From: Williamsia muralis
GTDB taxonomy: Bacteria > Actinomycetota > Actinomycetes > Mycobacteriales > Mycobacteriaceae
Length of the DNA: 64,000 bases
Direction of reading: 5' to 3'
NCBI RefSeq assembly: GCF_002735905.1
Contig: NZ_PEBD01000008.1
Coordinates: 372,001-436,000, forward strand
The notes beneath the pieces are model-generated. The model had not been told where the DNA came from. It searched no databases and saw only the letters and a program-made list of their open reading frames with translations. Of the stretch, positions 23,606 to 32,025 are shown in pieces (within the stretch, counting starts at the first letter, position 1; each line of letters opens with the position of its first letter). Both the position numbers and the translations under genes were made by a program.

Positions 23606-25147
23606 TCAGATCTTGAACTTGTAGACCTTGCCGTTGTCGTCGCGCGGGAGATGGTCGAGCACCTCGATGATCCGTGGCAGCTTGTATGACGCCAGGCGCT
23701 CACTGAGGGCGTCGAGCAGCTGGGTCGGCTGGACGTCGTACCCGGGTCTGGCCACCACATATAGGGCCACTTGCTCCCCGAGGTCACCCTCGTGTGGTCG
23801 GCCGACCGCGGCAGCGTCTTCGACGTACGCCAGTTCCATCGCCGCGGCCTCGATCTCGGCGGGATAGATGTTGACCCCGCCGGAGATGATCACCTCGGTG
23901 CTGCGGCCCGTCAGGTACAGGTATCCGTCGTCGTCGACGTAGCCGACATCGCCCACATCTAGAGGGAACCGGGCCGGTGTGGGGCTGCGCAGGTAGGTGA
24001 AGGCAGGCCAGTCCTGCGGCGGCTGAATCTGCACGCGTCCTGGGGTTCCGGCCGGCACAGGCCGGCCCGTGTCGTCGACGATCCTCACCGAAGAACCGTC
24101 CACCGGACGGCCGACCGATCCTGGCCGCTCCGACCACTCCTGCGCGTCGATCCAAGTGATGATCCCGCCTTCGGTGCAGCCGAAGAACTCTTTGACCGCG
24201 TCCCCGAACCACTCGATGGAAGCACGTTTGATGGCCGGTGGACACGGCGCTGCCGAATGGACGAGATGCGTCAGCGAGGACACGTCGTATGCGGTCCGAA
24301 CCTCGGGTGGCAACGACAGCAACCGAGAGAGCATCGTGGGGACGACCTTGGCTTGCTCGATACGCCTGGTGTGGATCAACTCGAGGAAATCTTCGGCATC
24401 CCATCTCGGCATGAGCGTGACGTTCGAGCCGATCCGCAGGCCCAGGAGAGCAAAGGCATTCGGACTCGCGTGATACAGCGGTCCGGCGACGAGCAGCTCG
24501 CCGCCTTGCCGGAGCCCAGTGCGTTCGGCCGTGGCGCCGGCCACGGTGAACATTTGATCCGCGCTCATGCGCTCGCGCACAACTCCTTTGGGACGGCCCG
24601 TGGTACCCGAGGTGTAGATCAGGCCAAGAGAGGCCGCCATGGCGTCCTCCCGGTATTCCAGCCCGCCGGTATGACTCGCGATGAGGGCTTCATGCGAATT
24701 GCGGCGGTTCACCCCGTCGGTGACCTCGACGATCTGCACAGTCGAGCGCGCCGCGGCGACGGCCTGGCGGGCGGTGCGCAGATGCATCGTGTCGCAGAAG
24801 AGGATCCGCAGCTCGCAGTCATCGAGGAGGTAGGTGATCTCGGATGCGGTCCAGTGCCAATTGATGGGCACCGGGTTGCCTCCGGCAGAGGCGATGGCGA
24901 TGGAGATCTCGAGGAAGTCGACGCTGTTGAAGGCGAGGAGTCCGACCCTCTCACCGAACTCGACACCGAGGTCGACCAGCGCTGACGCCAGCCGGCCCGC
25001 TCGGTCGAAGCACTCTTGGTGAGTGCGGGCGGTGGACCCGCACAACACCACAGGCTCTGCGTCTTCCTGGGCCGCCCCGAAGTCTTGCACTGCATCTGCC
25101 CTCATGGTTGACTGAGCCTTACTTCCATTTCTGATCGTAACGGTCAT
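23606..25147 (-). CDS. Acyl-CoA synthetase (FadD-type AMP-forming ligase)
   Basis: 513-residue adenylate-forming enzyme. Motif A3 is LIYTSGTTGRPKG, A5 is EFFGCTEGGI, A7 is YLYLTGRSTEVIISGG and A10 is DDNGKVYKFKI with the acyl-activating lysine. It would convert a carboxylic acid to its CoA thioester via acyl-AMP. The rather short length and divergent N terminus fit medium-chain or aromatic-acid ligases of mycobacteria better than long-chain FadD15-type enzymes, but substrate is not decidable. Start uncertain: ATG 25147 has no ribosome binding site, ATG 25105 has a weak AAGG. Single gene with the 7-helix gene converging on its 3' side. Confidence 0.88.
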   Translation of the reverse strand: MTVTIRNGSKAQSTMRADAVQDFGAAQEDAEPVVLCGSTARTHQECFDRAGRLASALVDLGVEFGERVGLLAFNSVDFLEISIAIASAGGNPVPINWHWTASEITYLLDDCELRILFCDTMHLRTARQAVAAARSTVQIVEVTDGVNRRNSHEALIASHTGGLEYREDAMAASLGLIYTSGTTGRPKGVVRERMSADQMFTVAGATAERTGLRQGGELLVAGPLYHASPNAFALLGLRIGSNVTLMPRWDAEDFLELIHTRRIEQAKVVPTMLSRLLSLPPEVRTAYDVSSLTHLVHSAAPCPPAIKRASIEWFGDAVKEFFGCTEGGIITWIDAQEWSERPGSVGRPVDGSSVRIVDDTGRPVPAGTPGRVQIQPPQDWPAFTYLRSPTPARFPLDVGDVGYVDDDGYLYLTGRSTEVIISGGVNIYPAEIEAAAMELAYVEDAAAVGRPHEGDLGEQVALYVVARPGYDVQPTQLLDALSERLASYKLPRIIEVLDHLPRDDNGKVYKFKI

Positions 25148-25169
25148 TCAAGTGGAGCGAGGGGTGGCT

Positions 25170-25208
25170 CTCAGGGTGGCTGCTGACAGGGGCGGCAACC
25201 GCCCTGAG
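25170..25208. terminator. Nested alternative hairpins between the calcium-repeat gene and fadD-like gene
   Basis: CTCAGGGTGG (25170-25179) pairs with CCGCCCTGAG (25199-25208), 9 of 10 plus one G-U. A competing shorter stem GGGCGG-CAA-CCGCCC (25190-25204) uses the same right-hand bases. On the minus-strand transcript it follows the 25294-25839 gene, so it is best read as its terminator, but the two exclusive folds also fit an attenuator ahead of the acyl-CoA synthetase gene. Confidence 0.45.
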
Positions 25209-25293
25209 ACTCGTCGCCTCATCCGAACAGCTGTCTGTCCGCACTCTCCGTCACTTCTCCGATGAAGTCGATGGCCGCAGACTGTTAGCGGAG

Positions 25294-25839
25294 CTACCCG
25301 TAGCGGTCGAACGTCAAACCTTCCGGCCCGGGATGCGCCCCCGAGTCGGCGACACCATTCAGATCCGAGTCGATCAGGACCTGGTCGAACTTCCCGTCGC
25401 TGTCGGTGTCGATGTAGAGCCGCCCGCCGATGCGCGACACCGCGATGTCGTCGAGCCCGTCCGCGTTGCTGTCGAACGTACGATCGCCTGACGGCGTAGG
25501 CGGCTCTCCCGGGTCGACGGGCGTGGGCGACCGGGCCGGCTCAGGTGGCTCGACCGGTCCGGTACCGGCGGTTCCCTCCGACCGCTCCCCCCACACCCCA
25601 GAACCATCATCGATGAACCACGCGTCGACAGCGCCGTCATCGTCGAGGTCGAGCGCGCTGCAATCGGCCCGTCCATCATGGTCGCGGTCCCACAACGCAT
25701 CGTCTGACAGTCCGTCGCCGTCGAAGTCGAGCCGAACCGCATCCGGAGCACCTCCTCCGAGGGTCAGATCTGCCGACGAGGTCCAGGTGCTGGTCCGTCC
25801 GTCACCGGCCCCGAAGACATACTCGATCGTCGGTTCCAT
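25294..25839 (-). CDS. Acidic calcium-repeat protein (DUF6802-like)
   Basis: 181 residues, very acidic. Three Asp-rich loops in the first half, LDFDGDGLSDDALWD, DRDHDGRADCSALD and DLDDDGAVDAWFID, and two in the second half, DSNADGLDDIAVSR and DSDLNGVADSG, resemble EF-hand-like or thrombospondin type-3 calcium loops (D-x-D-x-D-G-x-x-D). A Pro-rich linker separates the halves (PVEPPEPARSPTPVDPGEPP). Proteins of this type are common in Gordonia, Nocardia and relatives; function unknown. No signal peptide or membrane segment is visible from this start, which is odd for a calcium protein. The DUF number is from memory of the family and should be checked. Confidence 0.6.
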   Translation of the reverse strand: MEPTIEYVFGAGDGRTSTWTSSADLTLGGGAPDAVRLDFDGDGLSDDALWDRDHDGRADCSALDLDDDGAVDAWFIDDGSGVWGERSEGTAGTGPVEPPEPARSPTPVDPGEPPTPSGDRTFDSNADGLDDIAVSRIGGRLYIDTDSDGKFDQVLIDSDLNGVADSGAHPGPEGLTFDRYG

Positions 25840-25953
25840 GAGTACTTGGACGGCGCTGGTGGGTGACGGGTTCCGCCGTGCCCCTTCGCGGTAGCGTAAG
25901 AGCGACCCCAGTGCCCGGCGTCACCCAGCATGACCTGCGAGGAGGACCTTCGG

Positions 25954-27045
25954 ATGTACGTCAGCGAGCTCGGTGACCTGTGGCATCGGGCCCGAACAGA
26001 GCCCGTCAGCATCCACCTCGATTCCGCCGCGGCATCGCGCGCTTCGAATCAGGTCATCGAAACCATCACCGCTCACCTGTGGCGTGAAGCCGAGCGCGGC
26101 GCCTACGTGGCCCAGGAACAGATCACCGAGTCGCTGGACCGGTGCCGTCGTGACATCGCCACGCTCGTCGGGCGCCAGGCGCATGAGCTCGCGTTCCGCG
26201 AATCGGCGAAGGCCGCACTCCGCGCGCTGCTGACCTTCTGGAATCTGCCGATCTCGGCATCGGTATGGGTGGCCAAGAACGAGTTCGGACCCAACCTCGA
26301 CGAGTTCGAGCGCCGCGGGTACGCCGTGCACACCATCCCGTCCGCCGACGTGTACGGACACGTCGACACCGATGCGCTCGAGAACATGCTGCAGTTCGAG
26401 CAACCCGACTTCATCCACGTGTGCCACATCGGATCTCACAGTGGAATCGTCCAGCCGGTCGAGAAGATCGTCGAGCTGGCGCGTACCGCCGGGGTACCTG
26501 TGGTGGTCGATGTCGCCCAGTCGTTCGGTCAACGGAACTGCGCTTCGGGTGCCGACGTGGTCTATGGAACGAGCCGCAAGTGGCTGGCCGGTCCGCGCGG
26601 CGTCGGCTTCCTCGCCGTGCGCGGCGACTCGGTACGGCCTGCGGAGATCGAGAGTTCCGAAGCGTTCGTCGCGGGGCGTCTCGGTCTGGGTGTGGCGATC
26701 CAGGAGCTGCAGAGCTTCGGGCCCGAACGGGTCAGCCGCGAACTGGCGGCCATCGGGCAGTTCACCCGGGAGCGGTTGCACGGCATCGGCAGCTGGGAGG
26801 TGATCGAACCGATCAACGAGCCCTCGGCGATCGTCACCCTCGCACCTCCCCCGGGCTGGGGCCCGTCGGACGTCCTGGCAGCACGAGACAAGTTGCGGTC
26901 CATCGGCATTCTGGTCACCTGCGCCGACAGCTGGCGTGCCCCGCTCAGTGCCGAGCAGTCGGTGTTGCGGATCAGTCCGCACCTCGACGTGCAGCGGTCG
27001 CACTTGGACCAGCTCGCGAACGAACTACGTGGGATGGGTTACTGA
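25954..27045 (+). CDS. Class V aminotransferase-fold PLP enzyme, EgtE-like C-S lyase
   Basis: 363 residues, fold type I. The N terminus reads HLDSAAASRASNQVIETITAHLWREAERGAYVAQE, close to EgtE (Rv3700c), the hercynylcysteine sulfoxide lyase that performs the last step of ergothioneine synthesis. The PLP lysine (about 209) is in TSRKWLAGPRGVGF and the PLP-binding Asp in VVDVAQSFGQ. The ATG at 25954 is preceded by GAGGAGG; the open frame starts 24 bases earlier. The rest of the pathway (egtA-D) is not in this window, so the gene would be a separated egtE or a paralogue acting on another cysteine conjugate. Cysteine desulfurase-like activity is the main alternative. Confidence 0.7.
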   Translation: MYVSELGDLWHRARTEPVSIHLDSAAASRASNQVIETITAHLWREAERGAYVAQEQITESLDRCRRDIATLVGRQAHELAFRESAKAALRALLTFWNLPISASVWVAKNEFGPNLDEFERRGYAVHTIPSADVYGHVDTDALENMLQFEQPDFIHVCHIGSHSGIVQPVEKIVELARTAGVPVVVDVAQSFGQRNCASGADVVYGTSRKWLAGPRGVGFLAVRGDSVRPAEIESSEAFVAGRLGLGVAIQELQSFGPERVSRELAAIGQFTRERLHGIGSWEVIEPINEPSAIVTLAPPPGWGPSDVLAARDKLRSIGILVTCADSWRAPLSAEQSVLRISPHLDVQRSHLDQLANELRGMGY

Positions 27046-28205
27046 GTCCTCTTCTTCTCCGCTCGCACCAGGCCTGAGCCGATGATCAGGCGCTGAATCT
27101 CACTCGTGCCCTCGTACAACCGCAGGAGCCGCGCGTCTCGGTAAATGCGTTCCACCACAACACCTCTGATGTACCCACTGCCCCCGTGAACCTGAACCGC
27201 GAGGTCGGCGACCTTGCCCAGCATCTCGGTGCAAAACAGCTTTGCCACCGAGGGCGCGATGCGCCGGTCCTCGCCGCTGACCCATTTGCGCGCCGCTTCG
27301 GCCACGAGCGCCCGGCCGGCCATCACACCGGTTTGCTGGTCGGCGAGCATTGCCTGCACCAACTGAAAGTCGCCGATCGTGGTGCCTCCCTGCGTCGTCA
27401 GCGCGGCGTACCGCACCGATTCGTCCAGTGCACGTTGCGCCTGCCCGACTGCGACTGCTGCGATGTGGATGCGGCCACGGGCGAGAATGGTCATGGCCGC
27501 CCGGTATCCCACCTCTGGATCGCCGCCGACAAGAGACGCACCGGGTACCCGGACGTCGTCGAAGAAGACCTGTGCAGTCACCGAACCCTGTTGGCCCATC
27601 TTCGTATCCTTCGGGCCCACACTCACTCCGGGGGTATCGGCAGGCACCAGGAAAACTGCGATGCCCGGACCGGTCTCATCGGCAGGCCGGTACCGCGCGA
27701 ACACCACGAACAGATCGGCCCACGGCGCGTTGGTGATGTAGCGCTTCTCACCGCTGATCACCCAATCATCATCGTCAGCAACGGCTTTCGTGCGTAGGCC
27801 GGCCGGGTTCGAACCGGCCCCATCCTCGGTGAGCGCAAACGACGCCACCACCTCGCCCGACGCGATCCGGCTCAGCCAGGCTTCTTTCTGTTCATCGGTT
27901 CCGAACTCCACCAGCACCTGCCCGGCAATGCCGTTGTTGGTGCCGAGGCTCGACCGGAAGGCCAGACTCGTGTAGCCCAACTCCTGTGCGAGTCGGACAT
28001 CCTGTTCGAGGTCCAGGCCGAGACCACCCCACTGCTGAGGGATCGCGAACCCGAACAGGCCCATGTCTTTGGCCGCCTGCAGGAGGTCGGCAGGAATCGC
28101 ATCGCCGTCGGCGATCTCCTGCTCGCGCGGAACCACCTGCTCACGCACAAAACTCCGGGTTGCCGCCAGGATGTCGGCCAGGTCGTCCTCGGTGACTTCG
28201 CTCAT
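27039..28205 (-). CDS. Acyl-CoA dehydrogenase
   Basis: 388-residue flavoprotein catalysing alpha-beta desaturation of an acyl-CoA. It shows MGLFGFAIPQQWGGLGLD near the start, ASFALTEDGAGSNPAGLRTKA (FAD/substrate segment), ISGEKRYITNA and the C-terminal RIYRDARLLRLYEGTSEIQR, where the Glu of YEGTSE is the usual catalytic base. Chain-length preference is not readable. It starts 15 bases after the glpD stop, so it is the third gene of a TetR-glpD-acyl-CoA dehydrogenase operon; this gene is not part of the matching M. tuberculosis block. Its stop overlaps the converging EgtE-like gene by 7 bases. Confidence 0.93.
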   Translation of the reverse strand: MSEVTEDDLADILAATRSFVREQVVPREQEIADGDAIPADLLQAAKDMGLFGFAIPQQWGGLGLDLEQDVRLAQELGYTSLAFRSSLGTNNGIAGQVLVEFGTDEQKEAWLSRIASGEVVASFALTEDGAGSNPAGLRTKAVADDDDWVISGEKRYITNAPWADLFVVFARYRPADETGPGIAVFLVPADTPGVSVGPKDTKMGQQGSVTAQVFFDDVRVPGASLVGGDPEVGYRAAMTILARGRIHIAAVAVGQAQRALDESVRYAALTTQGGTTIGDFQLVQAMLADQQTGVMAGRALVAEAARKWVSGEDRRIAPSVAKLFCTEMLGKVADLAVQVHGGSGYIRGVVVERIYRDARLLRLYEGTSEIQRLIIGSGLVRAEKKRTQ

Positions 28206-28220
28206 CGCACCAGGATAGGG

Positions 28221-29786
28221 TCAAGCGCTCGCGGACACGGTCGCCTTGACGATCTCGGTGACTGCCGGGCGTGCCGCGTCGGCATCGCTGGGCACCAACG
28301 CAATTCGGGTACGTCTGGCCAGGATGTCATCAACGGTCAGCGCGCCTTCGGCGGTCAGCGCGTACTGCACTTCGGCCCGGGTGATGTCGATGCCCTCGGC
28401 TATCGGGCCGGCCGGGTTGCTCACCGTGGCCGTCTCGAGGACACGCCCGGCCTCGGCACCGAACCGCGCCACCAGCGACTCGGGCAATGTGCTGTCGCCG
28501 GACCGCCCGACGGCGCCCACCAGTGCCAGTGACCCGGTCTCGCACGATGCCGCACGTATGCCGCCGCGCTGGATGGCTTCGTCGACGGCGTCCTCGGCCA
28601 TCTGGCGGTAGGTCGTCAGCTTCCCGCCGACCACCGTGATCACGCCTGTGGGACTGACCCGGACCAGATGGTTGCGCGACAGGTCCGCGGTGGCCCGCTC
28701 CCCCGTGCCGCCGTCGTCGATCAGGGGTCGCAGCCCCGAGTAGGTACCGCGAATGTCCGACCGGGTGAGTTCTCGGCTGAGTGCCTGGTTGATCGTGTTG
28801 AGCAGTAGGTCGATCTCGTTCTTGGACGGGGTGGGCTCGTCCGGGATGTCGCCTGGCGCGTCCTCGTCGGTGAGCCCGATGTACACCCGACCCAACTGTT
28901 GCGGCAGCGCGAAGACGAACCGGCTGATGCTGCCCGCCATCGGAACGGTGAGGGCGGCGGTCGGATTCCCCACAGCAGCGGCGTCGACCACGAGATGCGT
29001 TCCGCGACTTGGTCGTAGGCGTATCGAATCGTCGACCTGGCCCGACCACACCCCGGTTGCGTTGATCACCGACCGGGCTGCGATCGGGAAGCTGTGGCCC
29101 GTCCTGGTGTCGGTGAGCACAGCACCGTGTCCGGTGACGTCGGAGGCGCGGGTGTAGGTGCAGATACCGGCGCCGAGACCCGCCGCGGTACGCGCGAGTG
29201 CGACCACCAGACGGGCATCGTCGATGAGCTGCCCATCGTGCCCCAGGACCGCCGACCGCAATCCATCGGTCCGGATTCCCGGACACAGTTCCCCGGCCCG
29301 CTGCGCCGAGATCCGGCGTGAACGCGGTAGTACGGTGGCAGGGGTCTTGGCGTTGTGCCGCAGCACATCTCCGGCAAGCATGCCTGCGCGGGCCGCGACC
29401 TTGGCGACAAACGGGGTGTCGGAGTAGACAGGCAGCAGCTGGCCGACCGGTCGTACGAGATGCGGTGCGATCACCGTCATCACCCGATGACGTTCGAGAG
29501 CGGATTCGCGAGCGATCGAGATGTTGCCGGTCGCGAGGTATCGCAGACCGCCATGGACGAGTTTGCTACTCCATCGGCTGGTTCCGAAGGCCAGGTCATG
29601 CGCCTCCACCAACACCACCGACAGCCCGCGGGCTGCTGCATCGAGTGCCGCCCCGGCCCCGGTGACGCCCCCACCGATGACCAGTACGTCGACCGGATCG
29701 GTGCGCGAAGCGAGCTGTGCGAGTTCGCTGGTGCGACGGTCGGCGTTCAACGACGCGTCGACAAAAGACAGGGGTCGGCCGGTCAT
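28221..29786 (-). CDS. glpD: FAD-dependent glycerol-3-phosphate dehydrogenase
   Basis: 521 residues. N-terminal FAD-binding Rossmann motif VLVIGGGVTGAGAALDAAARG, then FGTSRWSSKLVHGGLRYLATG, TGVWSGQ and LRPSRGTHLVVD, all typical of GlpD, which oxidises glycerol-3-phosphate to dihydroxyacetone phosphate at the membrane and feeds electrons to quinone. A C-terminal DAO_C domain completes it. The ATG at 29786 has GAGGAG upstream and overlaps the TetR gene stop by 4 bases (ATGA). In M. tuberculosis the same pair is Rv2249c (glpD1) and Rv2250c. The overlapping translation suggests autoregulation together with the TetR protein. Confidence 0.95.
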   Translation of the reverse strand: MTGRPLSFVDASLNADRRTSELAQLASRTDPVDVLVIGGGVTGAGAALDAAARGLSVVLVEAHDLAFGTSRWSSKLVHGGLRYLATGNISIARESALERHRVMTVIAPHLVRPVGQLLPVYSDTPFVAKVAARAGMLAGDVLRHNAKTPATVLPRSRRISAQRAGELCPGIRTDGLRSAVLGHDGQLIDDARLVVALARTAAGLGAGICTYTRASDVTGHGAVLTDTRTGHSFPIAARSVINATGVWSGQVDDSIRLRPSRGTHLVVDAAAVGNPTAALTVPMAGSISRFVFALPQQLGRVYIGLTDEDAPGDIPDEPTPSKNEIDLLLNTINQALSRELTRSDIRGTYSGLRPLIDDGGTGERATADLSRNHLVRVSPTGVITVVGGKLTTYRQMAEDAVDEAIQRGGIRAASCETGSLALVGAVGRSGDSTLPESLVARFGAEAGRVLETATVSNPAGPIAEGIDITRAEVQYALTAEGALTVDDILARRTRIALVPSDADAARPAVTEIVKATVSASA

Positions 29787-30379
29787 GGCGCGCTCCTCAG
29801 ATAGGACATGAGTGCGTGCCGCAGTTCTGGCGACCATCGCTCACCGAGAATGGGTTCGACGATCGCATGGGATTGGATCGTCGACTGGCAGATCAGCAGG
29901 ACCATGGTGGCCAGCTGGCCGGGATCGCCGTCGCGGATGTCGCCGCGGCGCTGACCGTCTGCGATCGTGCGGTTCAGAAGTGCGAGCACCGCTTGCTGAC
30001 TCCGCCCGAACCTGACGAACACATACGGTGCCAGCGCTGCCGACGGTTCGCTCCACAACGCCGCGAACAAGTCGTTGTGCCGGATTGCGTCGGCTACGGC
30101 GACGATTCGGTCGACCTTGTCCCCCAGCGATGTGCCTTGTGCCGGCTCGCTGGAGATCACCCGGCTCATCTCCCTCGTGACGAGGTCGGCGGTCACCGAC
30201 TGCACGTCGGGCCAGCGTCGGTACACGGTCGGCCGACTCACTCCGGCCAGTCGGGCGACCTCGGCGAGGGTGATCTTGCCGCCTTCTGCGCGCACGAGAC
30301 ATGTCCGCGCCGCGTCGAGAACGCGGTCGGCGACGGAGGGATCGCCCACTGCGGCGATCTTGGCGTGACGGATTGACAT
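29783..30379 (-). CDS. TetR family regulator (Rv2250c-like)
   Basis: 198 residues from the ATG at 30379. The helix-turn-helix is RVLDAARTCLVRAEGG...TLAEVARLAGVSRPTVYRRWPDVQ. The C-terminal ligand domain is not distinctive. It is the first gene of the glpD operon and is divergent from the FAD oxidase gene, whose start codon lies only 20 bases away, so it very likely controls both directions. Effector is unknown; glycerol-3-phosphate, DHAP or an acyl-CoA would fit the neighbours. Confidence 0.9.
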   Translation of the reverse strand: MSIRHAKIAAVGDPSVADRVLDAARTCLVRAEGGKITLAEVARLAGVSRPTVYRRWPDVQSVTADLVTREMSRVISSEPAQGTSLGDKVDRIVAVADAIRHNDLFAALWSEPSAALAPYVFVRFGRSQQAVLALLNRTIADGQRRGDIRDGDPGQLATMVLLICQSTIQSHAIVEPILGERWSPELRHALMSYLRSAP

Positions 30380-30400
30380 ATTGTGTAAAACTGTAACGCA
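30372..30400. promoter_or_regulatory. Divergent promoter/operator between TetR gene and FAD oxidase gene
   Basis: The two start codons are 20 bases apart. The segment 30383-30401 contains an imperfect palindrome TGTGTAAAACTGTAACGCA (outer arms TGTGTAA and TAACGCA match at 5 of 7 positions), much more AT-rich than its surroundings. A TTGACA lies at 30373-30378. The short distance implies leaderless transcripts or overlapping promoters, both covered by the candidate operator. Confidence 0.45.
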
Positions 30401-32025
30401 TGACGGCGAACTACCCACAACACGCACTACCGCTTCCCCCGATGAAGTGGGATGCGTGGGGAGCGGAATCGGCGGCCACCCACCTCTCCGCCGACATCAA
30501 GAACCTTCTTGTCGGCGTCTTGGGCATCTCCGGCGATCCGATCGATGCACCGACCGCCGACCAGGTGCGCCTGTCCCCCACCCGCCTGACCGATACCGAC
30601 CTGGATGCATTGCGCGCGATCGTCGACGCCGTCTCGACCGCCGACGGCGATCGGCTGATCCGGTCCGGCGGGAAATCTACCCTGGACCTGTTGCGACGCA
30701 AGCAGATAGAGCAGTCCGCTCCGGACGGTGTGGCGATCCCCGCCTCCGACGACGAGGTACACGCCCTGCTGCAGTGGTGCGCGCTGTCCGAGGTGGCCGT
30801 GGTGCCCTTCGGCGGCGGCACCAGCGTGGTCGGTGGCCTGGATCCCGACAGCGGCGAACACCGCGCGACGCTGTCGGTCGACCTGCGCCGTTTCGACGAA
30901 TTGATCTCGATCGACACCGTGTCCGGGGAGGCCACGCTCGGTGCGGGAGTGACCGGGCCGGCCTCCGAACGACTCCTTGCCCAACATGGGTTCACGCTCG
31001 GGCACTTCCCGCAGAGTTTCCAGTTCGCCACCATCGGGGGGTTCGCGGCCACCCGGTCGTCGGGGCAGGCATCAGCCGGGTACGGACGCTTCGACGACAT
31101 GGTGACCGGCCTACGAGTGGTCACGCCCGTCGGCACCCTCGACCTGGGCGGCGCGCCGAAAACCGCTGCAGGGCCGGACCTTCGACAACTGTTCCTGGGT
31201 TCGGAAGGCACCTTCGGCATCATCACGCAGGTCACCGTGCGAGTTCGCCGCATCCCCCAGGTGACCATCGGCGAAGCGTGGCACTTTCCCGACTTCGCCT
31301 CCGGCGCAAATGCGTTACGTGCCGTGGCACAGCAAGGCGGTGGTCCCACGGTGATGCGGCTGTCGGATGAGGCGGAGACCGGGGTGAACCTGGCGACTCC
31401 AGCCGAGATCGGCGCAGGTGATCAGGACGGGGCACCGTCAGGGGGCTGCCTGGCGATCACGACCTTCGAGGGCACCGACGATGTCGCCGCCGCGCGCCGT
31501 GACCTCACCGCCGCCCTGTTCTCGGCTGCCGGCGCCACATCGATGGGTGCCGAACCCGCACACGCCTGGGCGCACGGCAGGTTCAACGCCCCGTATCTAC
31601 GTGATGCGCTGCTCGCGATCGGCGTCGGTTGCGAAACCCTCGAGACCGCGACCACGTGGGCCGAGCTGGCAGACACGAAGGCTGCTGTGACCACAGCCCT
31701 GACCACCGCCATCGAGGAATCCGGCTCCCCCGCCCTTGTCCTCTGCCACATCTCCCACACCTACCCCACCGGGGCTTCGTTGTACTTCACGGTGGTCTAC
31801 CGGGCCACAGCTGATCCCATCGGGCAGTGGTTGATTGCGAAAAGCGCTGCGTCACAGGCGATGATAGATTCCGGGGCGACGATCACCCACCATCACGCCA
31901 TCGGCGCCGACCACCGGCCGTGGCTGGCCGACGAGGTCGGCGACGTGGGCTTGCGGGTGCTGCGCGCGGTGAAATCCGCGCTCGACCCCACCGACATCCT
32001 CAACCCGGGCAAACTCATCCCATGA
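30400..32025 (+). CDS. FAD-binding oxidase, alkyl-DHAP synthase-like (Rv2251-like)
   Basis: 541-residue vanillyl-alcohol-oxidase/GlcD superfamily flavoprotein. The PP-loop is VAVVPFGGGTSVVGGL, followed by GEATLGAGVTGPASERLLAQ and QFATIGGFAATRSSGQASAGYG. C-terminal cap ends in TDILNPGKLIP. The MKWDAWG at residues 15-21 resembles the start region of alkyldihydroxyacetonephosphate synthases, enzymes that act on acyl-DHAP. Start is ATG 30400, or ATG 30442 (MKWDAWG) if the gene is not leaderless. Its stop overlaps the diacylglycerol kinase start (ATGA). Together with glpD the locus centres on glycerol-3-phosphate/DHAP and glycerolipid metabolism. Confidence 0.88.
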   Translation: MTANYPQHALPLPPMKWDAWGAESAATHLSADIKNLLVGVLGISGDPIDAPTADQVRLSPTRLTDTDLDALRAIVDAVSTADGDRLIRSGGKSTLDLLRRKQIEQSAPDGVAIPASDDEVHALLQWCALSEVAVVPFGGGTSVVGGLDPDSGEHRATLSVDLRRFDELISIDTVSGEATLGAGVTGPASERLLAQHGFTLGHFPQSFQFATIGGFAATRSSGQASAGYGRFDDMVTGLRVVTPVGTLDLGGAPKTAAGPDLRQLFLGSEGTFGIITQVTVRVRRIPQVTIGEAWHFPDFASGANALRAVAQQGGGPTVMRLSDEAETGVNLATPAEIGAGDQDGAPSGGCLAITTFEGTDDVAAARRDLTAALFSAAGATSMGAEPAHAWAHGRFNAPYLRDALLAIGVGCETLETATTWAELADTKAAVTTALTTAIEESGSPALVLCHISHTYPTGASLYFTVVYRATADPIGQWLIAKSAASQAMIDSGATITHHHAIGADHRPWLADEVGDVGLRVLRAVKSALDPTDILNPGKLIP

